This document shows, one piece after another, positions 46,147 to 53,876 of a stretch of DNA of 64,000 bases. The notes beneath the pieces were generated by a model. That model had not been told where the DNA came from, made no database searches, and saw only the letters and a program-made list of their open reading frames with translations. The translations under genes and the position numbers were made by a program. The stretch covers positions 124,001-188,000 of the forward strand of contig NZ_LSLK01000152.1 of the NCBI RefSeq assembly GCF_002257705.1, written 5' to 3'. The stretch comes from Sporomusa silvacetica DSM 10669 (GTDB lineage: Bacteria > Bacillota > Negativicutes > Sporomusales > Sporomusaceae). Position 1 is the first letter of the stretch; the number at the start of each line of letters is the position of its first letter.

Positions 46147-46152
46147 ATTATA
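46147..46152 (-). promoter_or_regulatory. Candidate -10 element upstream of lemA
   Basis: A perfect TATAAT on the minus strand lies 35 bases upstream of lemA, in the 75 bases after the comM stop. I see no good -35 at 16-18 bases, so it may be an activator-dependent or weak promoter. Confidence 0.4.
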
Positions 46153-46187
46153 TCTAACGTGGATAAATATATCATTGACAAAGGTAT

Positions 46188-47717
46188 TTATTTCCTGGAA
46201 ATTGTTTGGAAATCATTGCGGAATTGAATGGCTTCCGCAATATGAGTTGCTTCAATTTGCACTATGCCACTCAAATCTGCAATCGTCTGAGCTACTTTTA
46301 TTATTCTGTCATAGCCTCGCGCACTGAGATTCATCTTGATAAACGCTTGCTTGAGAATATCTATCGAATCAGGCGTCAGCCTGCATAGTTTTTTTATATG
46401 TTTGTGCTCCATCTGGGCATTTGCATACAAGCCAAAGCTTTGGAGCCGTTTGTGCTGAATCAACCTTGCGGCCTCCACACGCTGCCGAATAATGATCGAT
46501 GACTCTTGCTCTGTATTTCTTACCAAATCGTTATACTCAAGCCGTGGCACGTGAATTGTTATATCTAAACGGTCCAATAATGGTCCCGATATTTTCTTTT
46601 GATATCGGCGGATGTCACTATGCGTGCAACTGCACTCCCTTGACGGATCAGAACTAAAGCCACACGGACATGGATTTAAAGCAGCTATGAGCATGAGCTT
46701 GGCAGGGTAGGACAAGGTAGCATTAACTCGCGAAATAGTTACTTCACCATCCTCAAGCGGCTGACGCAGGACTTCTAGTACGGTTCGGGGAAACTCAGGC
46801 AGTTCGTCCAAAAATAGCACGCCATTATGGCTTAAGGTAACCTCCCCTGGTCTTGGCACACTTCCACCGCCAATCATGCCTGCAGTTGACACTGTATGGT
46901 GTGGACTGCGAAATGGTCGATTGCGAACTAACCCAATATTATTCTTAAGCATTCCGGCAACGCTATAAATTTTTGTTACTTCAAGTGCCTCTTGCGCTGT
47001 CATATCAGGCAGTATCGATGGAATCCGTCTTGCAAGCATTGTTTTCCCTGAACCTGGTGGTCCAACCATCATGACATTATGAAAACCCGCTGCAGCTATC
47101 TCCAGTGCTCGCTTGGCAACGATCTGACCCTGTACATCGGCAAAATCAAGTTCAGCATCAAAGTTTTGGCCTTCGGGTAAGTTCGGAAGCGCTGCGGGCA
47201 GAATCCTCTCACCCTTAAGATGCGCAACAACCTCTGTCAGTGTTTCCGGTGCATAAACTGTCAGATTTCCAGCCAATAGCGCTTCTTGCACGTTTTCTGG
47301 AGCTACAATCATTTCGGCGATATTATTATTTTGGCAATTAGCCGCCATTGATAATATGCCTGCTACCGCTCGCAAACGGCCTTCTAAAGACAATTCCCCG
47401 GCAAACACCTGACTGCGGCAATTCGTTGGTTTAAGCTGACCGCTTGCTGCTAAAATGCCTACAGCAATAGGTAAATCAAGTCCTGAACTATCTTTCTTAA
47501 TATCAGCTGGTGCTAAATTTACGGTAATGCGCCGGGCAGGAAATTCGAAGCCACTATTTTTAATAGCAGCCCGTACTCGTTCCCGCGATTCACGCACAGC
47601 AGTGTCCGGCAATCCCACAATGTCAAAGGCTGGAATACCGTTGGCAATATCGACTTCAACATTTATTAATATACCGTTTAATCCTAATGTTGTTGATCCA
47701 AACGTTTGTGCAAACAC
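46188..47717 (-). CDS. comM: YifB/ComM-type Mg-chelatase-like AAA+ ATPase
   Basis: A 509-residue protein with the N-terminal Lon-protease-like ChlI domain (GLPDTAVRESRERVRAAIKN), the AAA+ core (VGPPGSGKTMLARRIPSIL, LFLDELPEFPRTVLEVLRQP) and the C-terminal chelatase domain. A cysteine cluster (NPCPCGF..CSC) is typical. In naturally competent bacteria ComM is a branch-migration helicase that promotes integration of donor DNA; with dprA in the window this fits. GTG start at 47717 with GGTGGGG six bases upstream. Confidence 0.92.
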   Translation of the reverse strand: MFAQTFGSTTLGLNGILINVEVDIANGIPAFDIVGLPDTAVRESRERVRAAIKNSGFEFPARRITVNLAPADIKKDSSGLDLPIAVGILAASGQLKPTNCRSQVFAGELSLEGRLRAVAGILSMAANCQNNNIAEMIVAPENVQEALLAGNLTVYAPETLTEVVAHLKGERILPAALPNLPEGQNFDAELDFADVQGQIVAKRALEIAAAGFHNVMMVGPPGSGKTMLARRIPSILPDMTAQEALEVTKIYSVAGMLKNNIGLVRNRPFRSPHHTVSTAGMIGGGSVPRPGEVTLSHNGVLFLDELPEFPRTVLEVLRQPLEDGEVTISRVNATLSYPAKLMLIAALNPCPCGFSSDPSRECSCTHSDIRRYQKKISGPLLDRLDITIHVPRLEYNDLVRNTEQESSIIIRQRVEAARLIQHKRLQSFGLYANAQMEHKHIKKLCRLTPDSIDILKQAFIKMNLSARGYDRIIKVAQTIADLSGIVQIEATHIAEAIQFRNDFQTISRK

Positions 47718-48184
47718 AAGTTACCCCACCGCCATTCAGCTACCAAACGCGTTTATTATGTGATTACATTGAATTGATTCTTTTATCAGATATATCCAAG
47801 GGTGAAATACCCCCAATTTCAGATGTTTTAGTTATTCTGGATAATTACTGCAAATCCTGCCTATTTAAAGGAAAAAGTACTACAAATCCAAGACACAAAA
47901 AATAACTAGGTCCCCAAAACTGTATAAGCAAAGATTTGAGGTTTTCTTCACCCTTACCAGCACGTTTTTCAACCAATTAACCTAAAATATAAAAGCCACT
48001 ATTTGTTCATTACTAGACAAGTGTTACGACACAATTTCGTCCTATACAATAGACCTCAATAGCGGCCAGAACTTCTTTCGTTTGACCATCTGCAAAATTC
48101 TCAAAAAGTAGTTAAAATATATTTTATAATTATATGACCTTGTCGAACGCAAACATTTAAGTTAATATTTTATCTATAATATCA
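47718..48184. other. Intergenic region with a doubtful plus-strand reading frame
   Basis: A plus-strand frame runs through the comM start to a stop at 47903-47905 and could code about 50-70 residues (ending LVILDNYCKSCLFKGKS), but no ribosome site is visible and any ATG lies inside comM. Minus strand around 48014-48110 has a 30-codon open stretch (ENFADGQTKEVLAAIEVYC) without a start. Both may be relics. The rest is AT-rich and holds nothing I can assign. Confidence 0.3.
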
Positions 48185-48279
48185 CTGCCTGGACAGGCCT
48201 TCCTCACTGTAGATGAATAGCGCACCTTTGTCAGCGAAATTCAGGAAAATCAGGGTAGCATGGTTGATATAGATATAAA
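48185..48279 (+). pseudogene. Decayed copy of the 81-residue protein gene
   Basis: In frame this reads LPGQAFLTVDE, then a TAG stop, then RTFVSEIQENQGSMVDI. It aligns with residues of the intact gene at 50202 (EPDQAFLTADEW, then RGLVIKVQESPGSMVDI). The tryptophan codon TGG has become TAG at 48218-48220. Only the last 30 or so codons remain; the 5' part is missing. It lies directly upstream of an intact paralogue. Confidence 0.8.
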
Positions 48280-48309
48280 ATTTAGCAGAAATGCGAAGGA
48301 GTTAGCTTT

Positions 48310-48555
48310 ATGAGAGCTATCGTGAGCAAAGACTTTTTTCTGAGCCAAACTCTCCCAATAAGGAAAATTGATCGTGTAGCTATTTCCGCCTATGGTGGGG
48401 ATTTGTCCGGAACAGGCCTTGGTAGTTCCGAAAACTTCCGTATACCAGCTACTGTGTTAGAACCTGGTCAAGTTATTCTATCAACAGCTGAATGGATTAG
48501 CCTACTTAACAGAGTTCAAAATTGGCCAGCTGGTATAGGTATAATTCAGCTGTAG
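48310..48555 (+). CDS. Uncharacterised 81-residue protein, paralogue 1
   Basis: An 81-residue soluble protein that I do not recognise by name. It is 37/81 identical, ungapped and by hand count, to the protein at 50202-50447. Conserved parts are DR-x-I-x-AYGG near residue 25, ENFR-x-PA near 43 and EW near 61. ATG at 48310 with GAAGGAG upstream. No signal peptide or membrane segment. The pattern suggests a compact beta-rich fold; function unknown. A decayed third copy lies just upstream. Confidence 0.75.
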   Translation: MRAIVSKDFFLSQTLPIRKIDRVAISAYGGDLSGTGLGSSENFRIPATVLEPGQVILSTAEWISLLNRVQNWPAGIGIIQL

Positions 48556-48651
48556 GTACACAGGGTAGATGTTGCACTGTAGTTTTCTCTTACAATTACA
48601 TCTATGAATAATAAAAATAATCCAGCCACTTTTATTAGAGGATGTGATGTC

Positions 48652-49128
48652 ATGATACTTATAAGCGCTTGCCTGCTTGGCCATCGCACAAGATACGATG
48701 GTGGCTCCAACAATATGGCGTTGCTTATGGAGCAAGGTAATCAAACTCAATTTATCGCTTTTTGCCCAGAGGTAATGGGTGGATTACTTACCCCTCGCCC
48801 CGCTGCAGAAATTACTTCAGGTTCTGGCAATGATGTGCTTAATGGTCAGAGTACGGTTCTAGACAAAAATGGCAGGGATGTTACCGCCTTTTTTATTTGC
48901 GGTGCCGAAAAAAGTGCTCAGCTTGCAGACAAATATAAGATTACAGCGGCTATACTAAAGCAACGCAGTCCATCATGTGGGAGCCTCAAAATTTACGATG
49001 GTACTTTTAGCCATCAAACTAAACCAGGTATGGGGGTAACGGCGGCTATGCTGCATAAGTTGAGTATCCCTTTATATTCTGAAGAAGATCTTACTCCAGA
49101 ACTATTGAGGTTGATTTCTCATGATTAA
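48652..49128 (+). CDS. DUF523 family protein
   Basis: A 158-residue DUF523 protein. The family start is unmistakable (MILISACLLGHRTRYDGGSN), with further cysteines in FFICGAEKSAQ and KQRSPSCGSLKIYDG. The longer frame from 48604 has no ribosome site, whereas GAGGATGTGATGTC precedes the ATG at 48652. Function unknown in general; the conserved cysteines suggest metal or redox chemistry. Its stop overlaps the next gene by eight bases. Confidence 0.9.
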   Translation: MILISACLLGHRTRYDGGSNNMALLMEQGNQTQFIAFCPEVMGGLLTPRPAAEITSGSGNDVLNGQSTVLDKNGRDVTAFFICGAEKSAQLADKYKITAAILKQRSPSCGSLKIYDGTFSHQTKPGMGVTAAMLHKLSIPLYSEEDLTPELLRLISHD

Positions 49129-49360
49129 ATGTCTATATTGCGGATATGAATGCCCCGATACTGCTACTATATGCCCCAACTGCGGTAAGCCAATTATTAA
49201 AATAGCCAGCGGTAATCAACCTACTTTCGATGATATTAAAAAAGCTCATCTCCGAGAAAAAGCAGGCATAAAACAAGCAGAGACAAATTCACAGAAACAA
49301 GTTATTATTGCTGCTTGTGTACTTTTAATATTAGCTTTAATGATCTACAAATTTGTGTAG
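49121..49360 (+). CDS. Zinc-ribbon protein with C-terminal membrane anchor
   Basis: A 79-residue protein with two CxxC motifs forming a zinc ribbon (CLYCGYECPDTATICPNCGK), a charged middle and a C-terminal membrane helix (about 62-77, VIIAACVLLILALMIYKF). It overlaps the DUF523 gene, so the two are probably co-translated. Function not known. Confidence 0.8.
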   Translation: MIKCLYCGYECPDTATICPNCGKPIIKIASGNQPTFDDIKKAHLREKAGIKQAETNSQKQVIIAACVLLILALMIYKFV

Positions 49361-49372
49361 GAAACTGCCGTT

Positions 49373-49646
49373 ATGCTTATCTTACGCAAAACGTTATTCT
49401 TTTTACTAATCCTGCTAGTTTGTACCGTTGCTCAAGTTACTATATTACCAACTCTGTTTACCCTACCGAGTTCAACGTTTTGGTAGTTGGCCATGTGATG
49501 GCGCCAGGACTTTACTTAGCTACGCCTGAGACACGATTTATCAGCTACTTATTAGAGCTGGTGGCACCGATGCTACGGCTGATTTAACGGCGATAAACTT
49601 GGTGGCCAGGGTGCGCAGCAGATGGGTTTGGGTGCCGGAAAAGTGA
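49373..49646 (+). pseudogene. Frameshifted SLBB/ComEA-like membrane protein relic
   Basis: The first frame gives a membrane-anchor start (MLILRKTLFFLLILLVCTVA) and stops at about 49484. A second frame continues with VLVVGHVMAPGLYLATPETR, which is the beginning of an SLBB domain as in ComEA. A third frame completes it with GGTDATADLTAINLVARV and ends WVPEK-stop at 49644-49646. At least two frameshifts are needed. No helix-hairpin-helix part follows, so the gene was also truncated, or was a short SLBB protein. The ComEA identity is likely but not certain. Confidence 0.7.
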
Positions 49647-49675
49647 AAAGCATTTTTGCATAGAGGTGATATCCC

Positions 49676-49852
49676 GTGCCGCTTACACGAAAGGAGAAAC
49701 AAAGAATCTATGAGGAAGAACTCGAACGTATAAAAGCCCGAGAGCGCATCCAGGCTGCACGTACTCAGCAGCCGAAATCTTCGGGTTTTATGAATTGGGT
49801 TATTGTCTTAGGTTTTTCTCTTATGCTTTATATTGTATTGGGTGGTAAGTAG
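49676..49852 (+). CDS. 58-residue membrane protein
   Basis: A short gene starting with GTG at 49676 after GAGGTGAT. The protein has a highly charged helical N-terminal half (TRKEKQRIYEEELERIKARE) and a single C-terminal membrane helix (about 40-57, MNWVIVLGFSLMLYIVLGG). I do not recognise a family. Good ribosome site, charged-helix/TM layout and lack of overlap support it as real. Confidence 0.6.
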   Translation: MPLTRKEKQRIYEEELERIKARERIQAARTQQPKSSGFMNWVIVLGFSLMLYIVLGGK

Positions 49853-49959
49853 TCCTTAGGGATTTTCTTTCTCTCCTTACTTAGCCTTATTATTGATGGT
49901 GGTACGCATAAAAAATGATTTATGATTTAGTAAAGAAAAATACGAAAGGAGAAATCACA

Positions 49960-50151
49960 ATGCGCCAATATAAAGTGTTAGAGGTAAAGAAAAAAGGGTT
50001 CTTAGGTACTTCAAGACTAGATGGAGAACGGCTTGAAGAAATCTTAAATGAACAAGCCCGAGAAGGATGGATTTTTGATAAACACATTTCCGGGGAAACT
50101 CTGGTTTTTGATAAAGATACTATTATGCTAATCTTTTATAAAGAAAAATAA
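49960..50151 (+). CDS. DUF4177-type small protein
   Basis: A 63-residue protein matching the DUF4177 pattern: a beta strand with YKVLEVKKKGF, then LEEILNEQAREGWIFDKHIS, ending in a strand (IMLIFYKEK). The longer frame from 49915 lacks a ribosome site; AAAGGAG precedes the ATG at 49960. Function unknown. Confidence 0.8.
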   Translation: MRQYKVLEVKKKGFLGTSRLDGERLEEILNEQAREGWIFDKHISGETLVFDKDTIMLIFYKEK

Positions 50152-50201
50152 GAAGCAAAAAACGCCTATTAACAGCACTAACTACTTAAACGAGGTCATT
50201 T

Positions 50202-50447
50202 ATGAAAGTAACCGTCAATAAGAAACTTTTCCTCGACCAAGCCATCCCTATCATTGATTTTGATCGCATTACCATTGCAGCCTATGGTGGCGTCCTTTCT
50301 GTGGCCAGCTTCGGCAATACAGAAAATTTTCGAGTGCCAGCTTATGTTGTGGAGCCTGATCAGGCTTTTCTCACTGCGGATGAATGGCGTGGGCTGGTCA
50401 TCAAGGTTCAGGAGTCGCCTGGTAGCATGGTGGATATTGAATTGTAG
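50202..50447 (+). CDS. Uncharacterised 81-residue protein, paralogue 2
   Basis: Same length as the protein at 48310-48555 and 37/81 identical without gaps. Conserved features are FDRITIAAYGG, TENFRVPAYVVEP and the EW pair. The decayed fragment at 48185 is closer to this copy than to paralogue 1. The ribosome site is weak (ACGAGGTC). No signal or membrane segment. Function unknown. Confidence 0.75.
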   Translation: MKVTVNKKLFLDQAIPIIDFDRITIAAYGGVLSVASFGNTENFRVPAYVVEPDQAFLTADEWRGLVIKVQESPGSMVDIEL

Positions 50448-50473
50448 CAATAAATAGATAAGGGAGCGTTTTC

Positions 50474-51281
50474 ATGATTACGATCAGTTCAGCTTGTACA
50501 AAATGTGGAATATGTATCGAAGTGTGTCCGATGTATATTCTAAGAATGAATGAGAACGGTCCGAAACTATTGTCTAACGCTTGTATTAGTTGTGGTCATT
50601 GTGTCGCGGTATGTCCAAAAAGCGGCATTGGATAATGAAAGGACCCCGTTGGATGGGCAGCTTTCACTGGAAGGAGCTTCATAACTAGATGCAGCAACCG
50701 CTACCCGCTTTTTGCGCTCGCGCCGTTCTATACGCTGCTACAAAGAAAACGAAGTACCAAGAGAAAAACTGCTGCAACTTTTAGACATTGCTCGTTTCGC
50801 TCCTACAGGCGGAAATACCCAAGGCTTATCATATATAGTGGTAAGCGGTAAGAACACTTTACATAGGCTTACTGAATGCGTAATAGACTGGATGGAGTCG
50901 ACTATTCAGAGCGGCGTTGACTGGATAGAACCGTATGCAAGAACTGTACAGGTCTACCGAAAAACTAAACAAGACATTATTCTGAGAGATGCCCCACACC
51001 TAATTATATCAACTGTTCCTAAAGACTTTGGACTAGGCCGCGACAACACTCGCCACTCGCTGGACTACGTTGAGTTATTAGCACCTTCACTAGGTCTTGG
51101 TACCTGCTGGGCAGGATTCTTTGTTTTGTCTTTTTTTAAAATTAAAAGGAATGAACTAGCCACACATCCCACGGCACGACAAAAAAATAGCCCAGCTAAG
51201 TCACCGGGTTGGAGAAGTTTTGGAATTGTGTTTGAAGGATTGAAAAATAAAAAAGTCGCACCCCAAAGGATACGGCTTTAA
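50474..51281 (+). pseudogene. Ferredoxin-nitroreductase gene broken by frameshift and stop
   Basis: The ATG at 50474 (GGGAG upstream) opens a two-cluster ferredoxin of 53 codons with CTKCGICIEVCP and CISCGHCVAVCP. One inserted base at about 50620-50625 sends the frame to a TAA at 50633. The next frame continues with ALDNERTPLDGQLSLEGAS, meets a TAA at 50682-50684, then codes a nitroreductase (RSRRSIRCYKENEVPREKLL, FAPTGGNTQGLSYIVVSG). The last 40-50 codons no longer fit the family. Intact relatives are ferredoxin-nitroreductase fusions using FMN. The ferredoxin part might still be expressed alone. Confidence 0.85.
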
Positions 51282-51327
51282 AAATGCCGCCCACCTAAAG
51301 GTAGACGGTAGTTTCTCATAAGGCCCT

Positions 51328-51534
51328 TTACTTGATTCCATTCTTAGTTCGTTCATAGGTTATTTTCCCCTGAGCAATTTCCTCTAAAGCAATGCTAACT
51401 GGCTTCAATGACTTATGGTCTACTAATATTTCACTACCCTTAATGATTTCCCGCGCTCGTTTAGCTGCTAAAACAACAAGGGTGTATTTACAATCGGCCT
51501 TTGGTAACAAGTCTTCCAGTATTGGATAATTCAT
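51328..51534 (-). CDS. rpoZ: RNA polymerase omega subunit
   Basis: A 68-residue omega protein with typical segments: DLLPKADCKYTLVVLAAKRA, REI and KPVSIALEEIAQGKITYE. It helps assemble and stabilise RNA polymerase. In most Firmicutes rpoZ follows gmk; here it stands alone. ATG at 51534 with AAGAGGAAA upstream. Whether another copy exists elsewhere cannot be seen. Confidence 0.9.
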   Translation of the reverse strand: MNYPILEDLLPKADCKYTLVVLAAKRAREIIKGSEILVDHKSLKPVSIALEEIAQGKITYERTKNGIK

Positions 51535-51615
51535 TTCAATTTCCTCTTTTCATTACACTTATATAGCCAGTTTCACCACCCTCAATATGTCATATAGCAT
51601 TATGTTCACATATTG

Positions 51616-51621
51616 ATTATA
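51616..51621 (-). promoter_or_regulatory. Extended -10 promoter of rpoZ
   Basis: The minus strand has TGGTATAAT, a perfect TATAAT with a TGn extension, about 82 bases upstream of the rpoZ ATG. There is no good -35 at 17 bases, consistent with an extended -10 promoter. Confidence 0.55.
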
Positions 51622-51660
51622 CCACACTTTCGGTTCTCTATTTATCATATTGGAAATTAT

Positions 51661-52046
51661 TTTCAATACTTGGTGATACTCCAACCCTGGTGAAATGTGT
51701 CCGATGGGCATTCTAGGTCTTCACTTATGGTAAATTTAGTTGCAGAAGCGAAGATTTTGTCGTGTACTTCCACTTTTTTTCCCTGGGGGAAGATTTTTTC
51801 AGATCAATTATTCAGACTTTCACTTCCACCTGAAAGTTGCGGGTCATTGAGGGCAACCAAGCAGGAGACTTCACTTTTAAATCGATCTTGAATAAATGAC
51901 CGGTTGAACCACTGGTCTGTAATGTCCTCATACAAGTTCTCAACTCAGACACTTTAGAATAAAAAACGAACAATCCGAAAAAACTAATTCGAAGTGCGTC
52001 TGATGCGTCTAAAATCGGATAACAAACACTATGATAAAAAGAGAGG
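51661..52046. other. Gap with possible minus-strand gene relic
   Basis: No intact gene. The minus strand between about 51890 and 51665 has two open stretches separated by a stop (one containing LVALNDPQLSGGSESLN, the next KVEVHDKIFASATKFTISED). The second resembles the start of a phage or secreted protein only vaguely. The rest is AT-rich. A promoter for the deacetylase should lie in the last 100 bases but I cannot fix it. Confidence 0.3.
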
Positions 52047-52052
52047 ATGACG

Positions 52053-52811
52053 ATGGGAAAGAAAAAACTTGTCTATGTTATTAGTCTGTTATTGTTGGTA
52101 ATTTGTTCCATATTTGCCTATTACAACTTCAAGAAACCGCCCGAAGTCCCACAAACCGCAGAAGATCGGTATAGACGAGGACATAATATTCCGGGAAAAC
52201 TTTATTGGGCTGGAAGTGCTCAAGATAAAGAGGTTGCCCTTACTTTTGATGATGGACCGGAAGAAGAGTGGACTCCTAAAGTTCTAGATATACTCAAACA
52301 GAAAAATGTCAGGGCAACTTTTTTTATTATTGGAAAACAGGCCCAGAAGTACCCCGAAATGTTACGGCAAATCAATGCGGATGATCACATCATTGGTGAT
52401 CATACTTTTGACCATGTTGACCTAACAAAATTGGACACGCAACAGGTAGATCAAGAAATAGAAAAATGCGCCTTAATAATACATGATATTATCGGCAAAA
52501 CACCTAGACTTGTAAGGCCCCCTTTTGGTTTCCATAACCCGACCGTAGATAATGTTGTCTATTCTAAAGGCAAAATTATTGTGTTATGGTCCCTTGATAC
52601 AGAAGATTGGACGGGTCTAGATGCAAAAACAATAAAAGCTAGAATACTACCTAAGATGCAAAACGGCTTTATAGTATTACAACATGATGGAGAAAATTCA
52701 AAGCTCGGTGGAAGCATCCAAGCATTACCTGACATCATTGATGGATTAAAAGCTCAAGGATACACTTTTGTTACAATCCCTGAGCTCTTAGAAACTGAGG
52801 CGTATCAATAA
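52053..52811 (+). CDS. Membrane-anchored polysaccharide deacetylase (NodB domain)
   Basis: A 252-residue protein with an N-terminal signal anchor (LVYVISLLLLVICSIFAYY) and a NodB domain. Motif 1 is ALTFDDGPEEEWTPKVLDIL with the metal/base aspartates, motif 2 is GDHTFDHVDL (HxxxH metal ligands), motif 3 RLVRPPFGFHN; motif 5 is FIVLQHDGENS. It removes acetyl groups from peptidoglycan or another wall sugar polymer. The ATG at 52047 touches the GAGAGG site, so the second ATG at 52053 is used. Confidence 0.9.
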   Translation: MGKKKLVYVISLLLLVICSIFAYYNFKKPPEVPQTAEDRYRRGHNIPGKLYWAGSAQDKEVALTFDDGPEEEWTPKVLDILKQKNVRATFFIIGKQAQKYPEMLRQINADDHIIGDHTFDHVDLTKLDTQQVDQEIEKCALIIHDIIGKTPRLVRPPFGFHNPTVDNVVYSKGKIIVLWSLDTEDWTGLDAKTIKARILPKMQNGFIVLQHDGENSKLGGSIQALPDIIDGLKAQGYTFVTIPELLETEAYQ

Positions 52812-53010
52812 AGAACGGTAAAATTTGAGGGAAGGAACGCGGGGAGAAGGGACGGGGCCATTCTATTTTCTCCCATAATTAACAATATAATCTACTATAA
52901 TTATATCAAATTATCGGCTTTTTTGCTGGATATTCGACTTTTTCAGTGGTTTCGAACCTGTCCCGTTGTCCCCTGCCGTTGTCCCCTCTTATCGCCTTTC
53001 CTATCTTGTC
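52812..53010. repeat. G-rich/C-rich inverted element (REP-like)
   Basis: A G-rich block (AGGGACGGGG near 52848-52857) and a distant C-rich block (CCTGTCCCGTTGTCCCC near 52968-52984, plus another GTTGTCCCC) face each other across an AT-rich core; GGGAGAA/TTCTCCC arms pair at 52842-52848 and 52868-52874. The string GGGGACAGG also occurs at about 59611-59619. Such GGGACgGGG-type palindromes are typical of REP elements mobilised by TnpA-REP transposases, but no transposase is in the window. Identity is tentative. Confidence 0.4.
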
Positions 53011-53014
53011 TAAA

Positions 53015-53056
53015 AAACGAACGAAAACACGGCCTATCAGTACTCTAGTGCCGTGT
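53015..53056 (-). terminator. Terminator downstream of the CBS-domain gene
   Basis: Arms ACACGGC (53027-53033) and GCCGTGT (53050-53056) pair, with extra pairing inside (CTA/TAG). On the minus strand this is followed by TTTTCGTTCGTTTTTT. It lies about 65 bases after the CBS stop. Confidence 0.65.
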
Positions 53057-53121
53057 CTTCGCAAAACCAAAGATATTTATGTATCACAAGATATTTTTAA
53101 TCGTGGAAACTTGCTAATAGC

Positions 53122-53535
53122 TCATCGGGAATGTGTTTCCGGTAGTTTCGCATAGTACTCTATAATTTCCCTACGGCGAACAATTCCAATAAATACTCTA
53201 CTATCATCAACAACTGGAACGAAGTTTTGAGCAATAGCCAATGAAAGCAGATCTTGCATTTGAGCATCGATGTGTATCGGATTATTGATCATTCTCATGG
53301 GGATCTCTTTAATAAGTATCCGTTCAGTATCGGGAAATGTTAACCCTGGTGTATTTTTCATCTTCCACAGAAAATCACCTTCAGTAATGGTTCCAGCATA
53401 TTTACCAAATTCATCGATAAGCGGAACAGCGGTATAACGATGATATTCCATTCTCTCGAGTGCTTGGCGCATAGTGGAATTTATGGACATATACACTACT
53501 TCGTTTTTTGGGATTAGAAAAAATGCACTATTCAT
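53122..53535 (-). CDS. CBS-domain protein
   Basis: A 137-residue protein made of two CBS domains (AFFLIPKNEVVYMSINSTMR ... and PMRMINNPIHIDAQMQDLLS ...), with no other domain. CBS pairs bind adenine nucleotides and sense energy or second-messenger state. The open frame extends four codons upstream into the GGAGGAG site, so the ATG at 53535 is used. No functional partner is adjacent; target unknown. Confidence 0.87.
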   Translation of the reverse strand: MNSAFFLIPKNEVVYMSINSTMRQALERMEYHRYTAVPLIDEFGKYAGTITEGDFLWKMKNTPGLTFPDTERILIKEIPMRMINNPIHIDAQMQDLLSLAIAQNFVPVVDDSRVFIGIVRRREIIEYYAKLPETHSR

Positions 53536-53547
53536 ACGCTCCTCCAA

Positions 53548-53876
53548 TATTGGCGAAAAGATACCTAAATTCGACCGAAGTGTAGGAAAACTTCATGAAC
53601 ACTCATTCTTACGTCCAGTATACTTCCGCTAAAAGTTTATGTAAATAGGTAAGTTCTGAAAGCAAGCCTTTTTATAAATAATTATCAATAGACCAAATTC
53701 ACTCACAAAATGGAATACTGCGTTATAATTGGAAGATACAAGGGGCATAGTTTTTTAATATCTAACCATTTATTCATGAGTTATGAGAACTTCATTTCTT
53801 CCAAGCGTTCAATAAATAATTCCTTAAAAATAAATTGATTATGTATTCCGCGAGCTCTCTGCTATTGGAAGTCTAA
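53548..53876. other. Intergenic region, nothing assigned
   Basis: An AT-rich stretch of 329 bases between the CBS gene and the amidohydrolase. I see no convincing gene, promoter pair or hairpin with U-run. Confidence 0.5.

Noticed and set aside
47687..47905. 72-codon plus-strand frame overlapping the start of comM.
   Set aside because: Its ATG lies inside comM on the other strand with no ribosome site; kept only as a note in the intergenic entry.
51697..51891. 64-codon plus-strand frame in the gap before the deacetylase.
   Set aside because: No ribosome site and no protein-like pattern; the opposite strand looks more like relic coding sequence.
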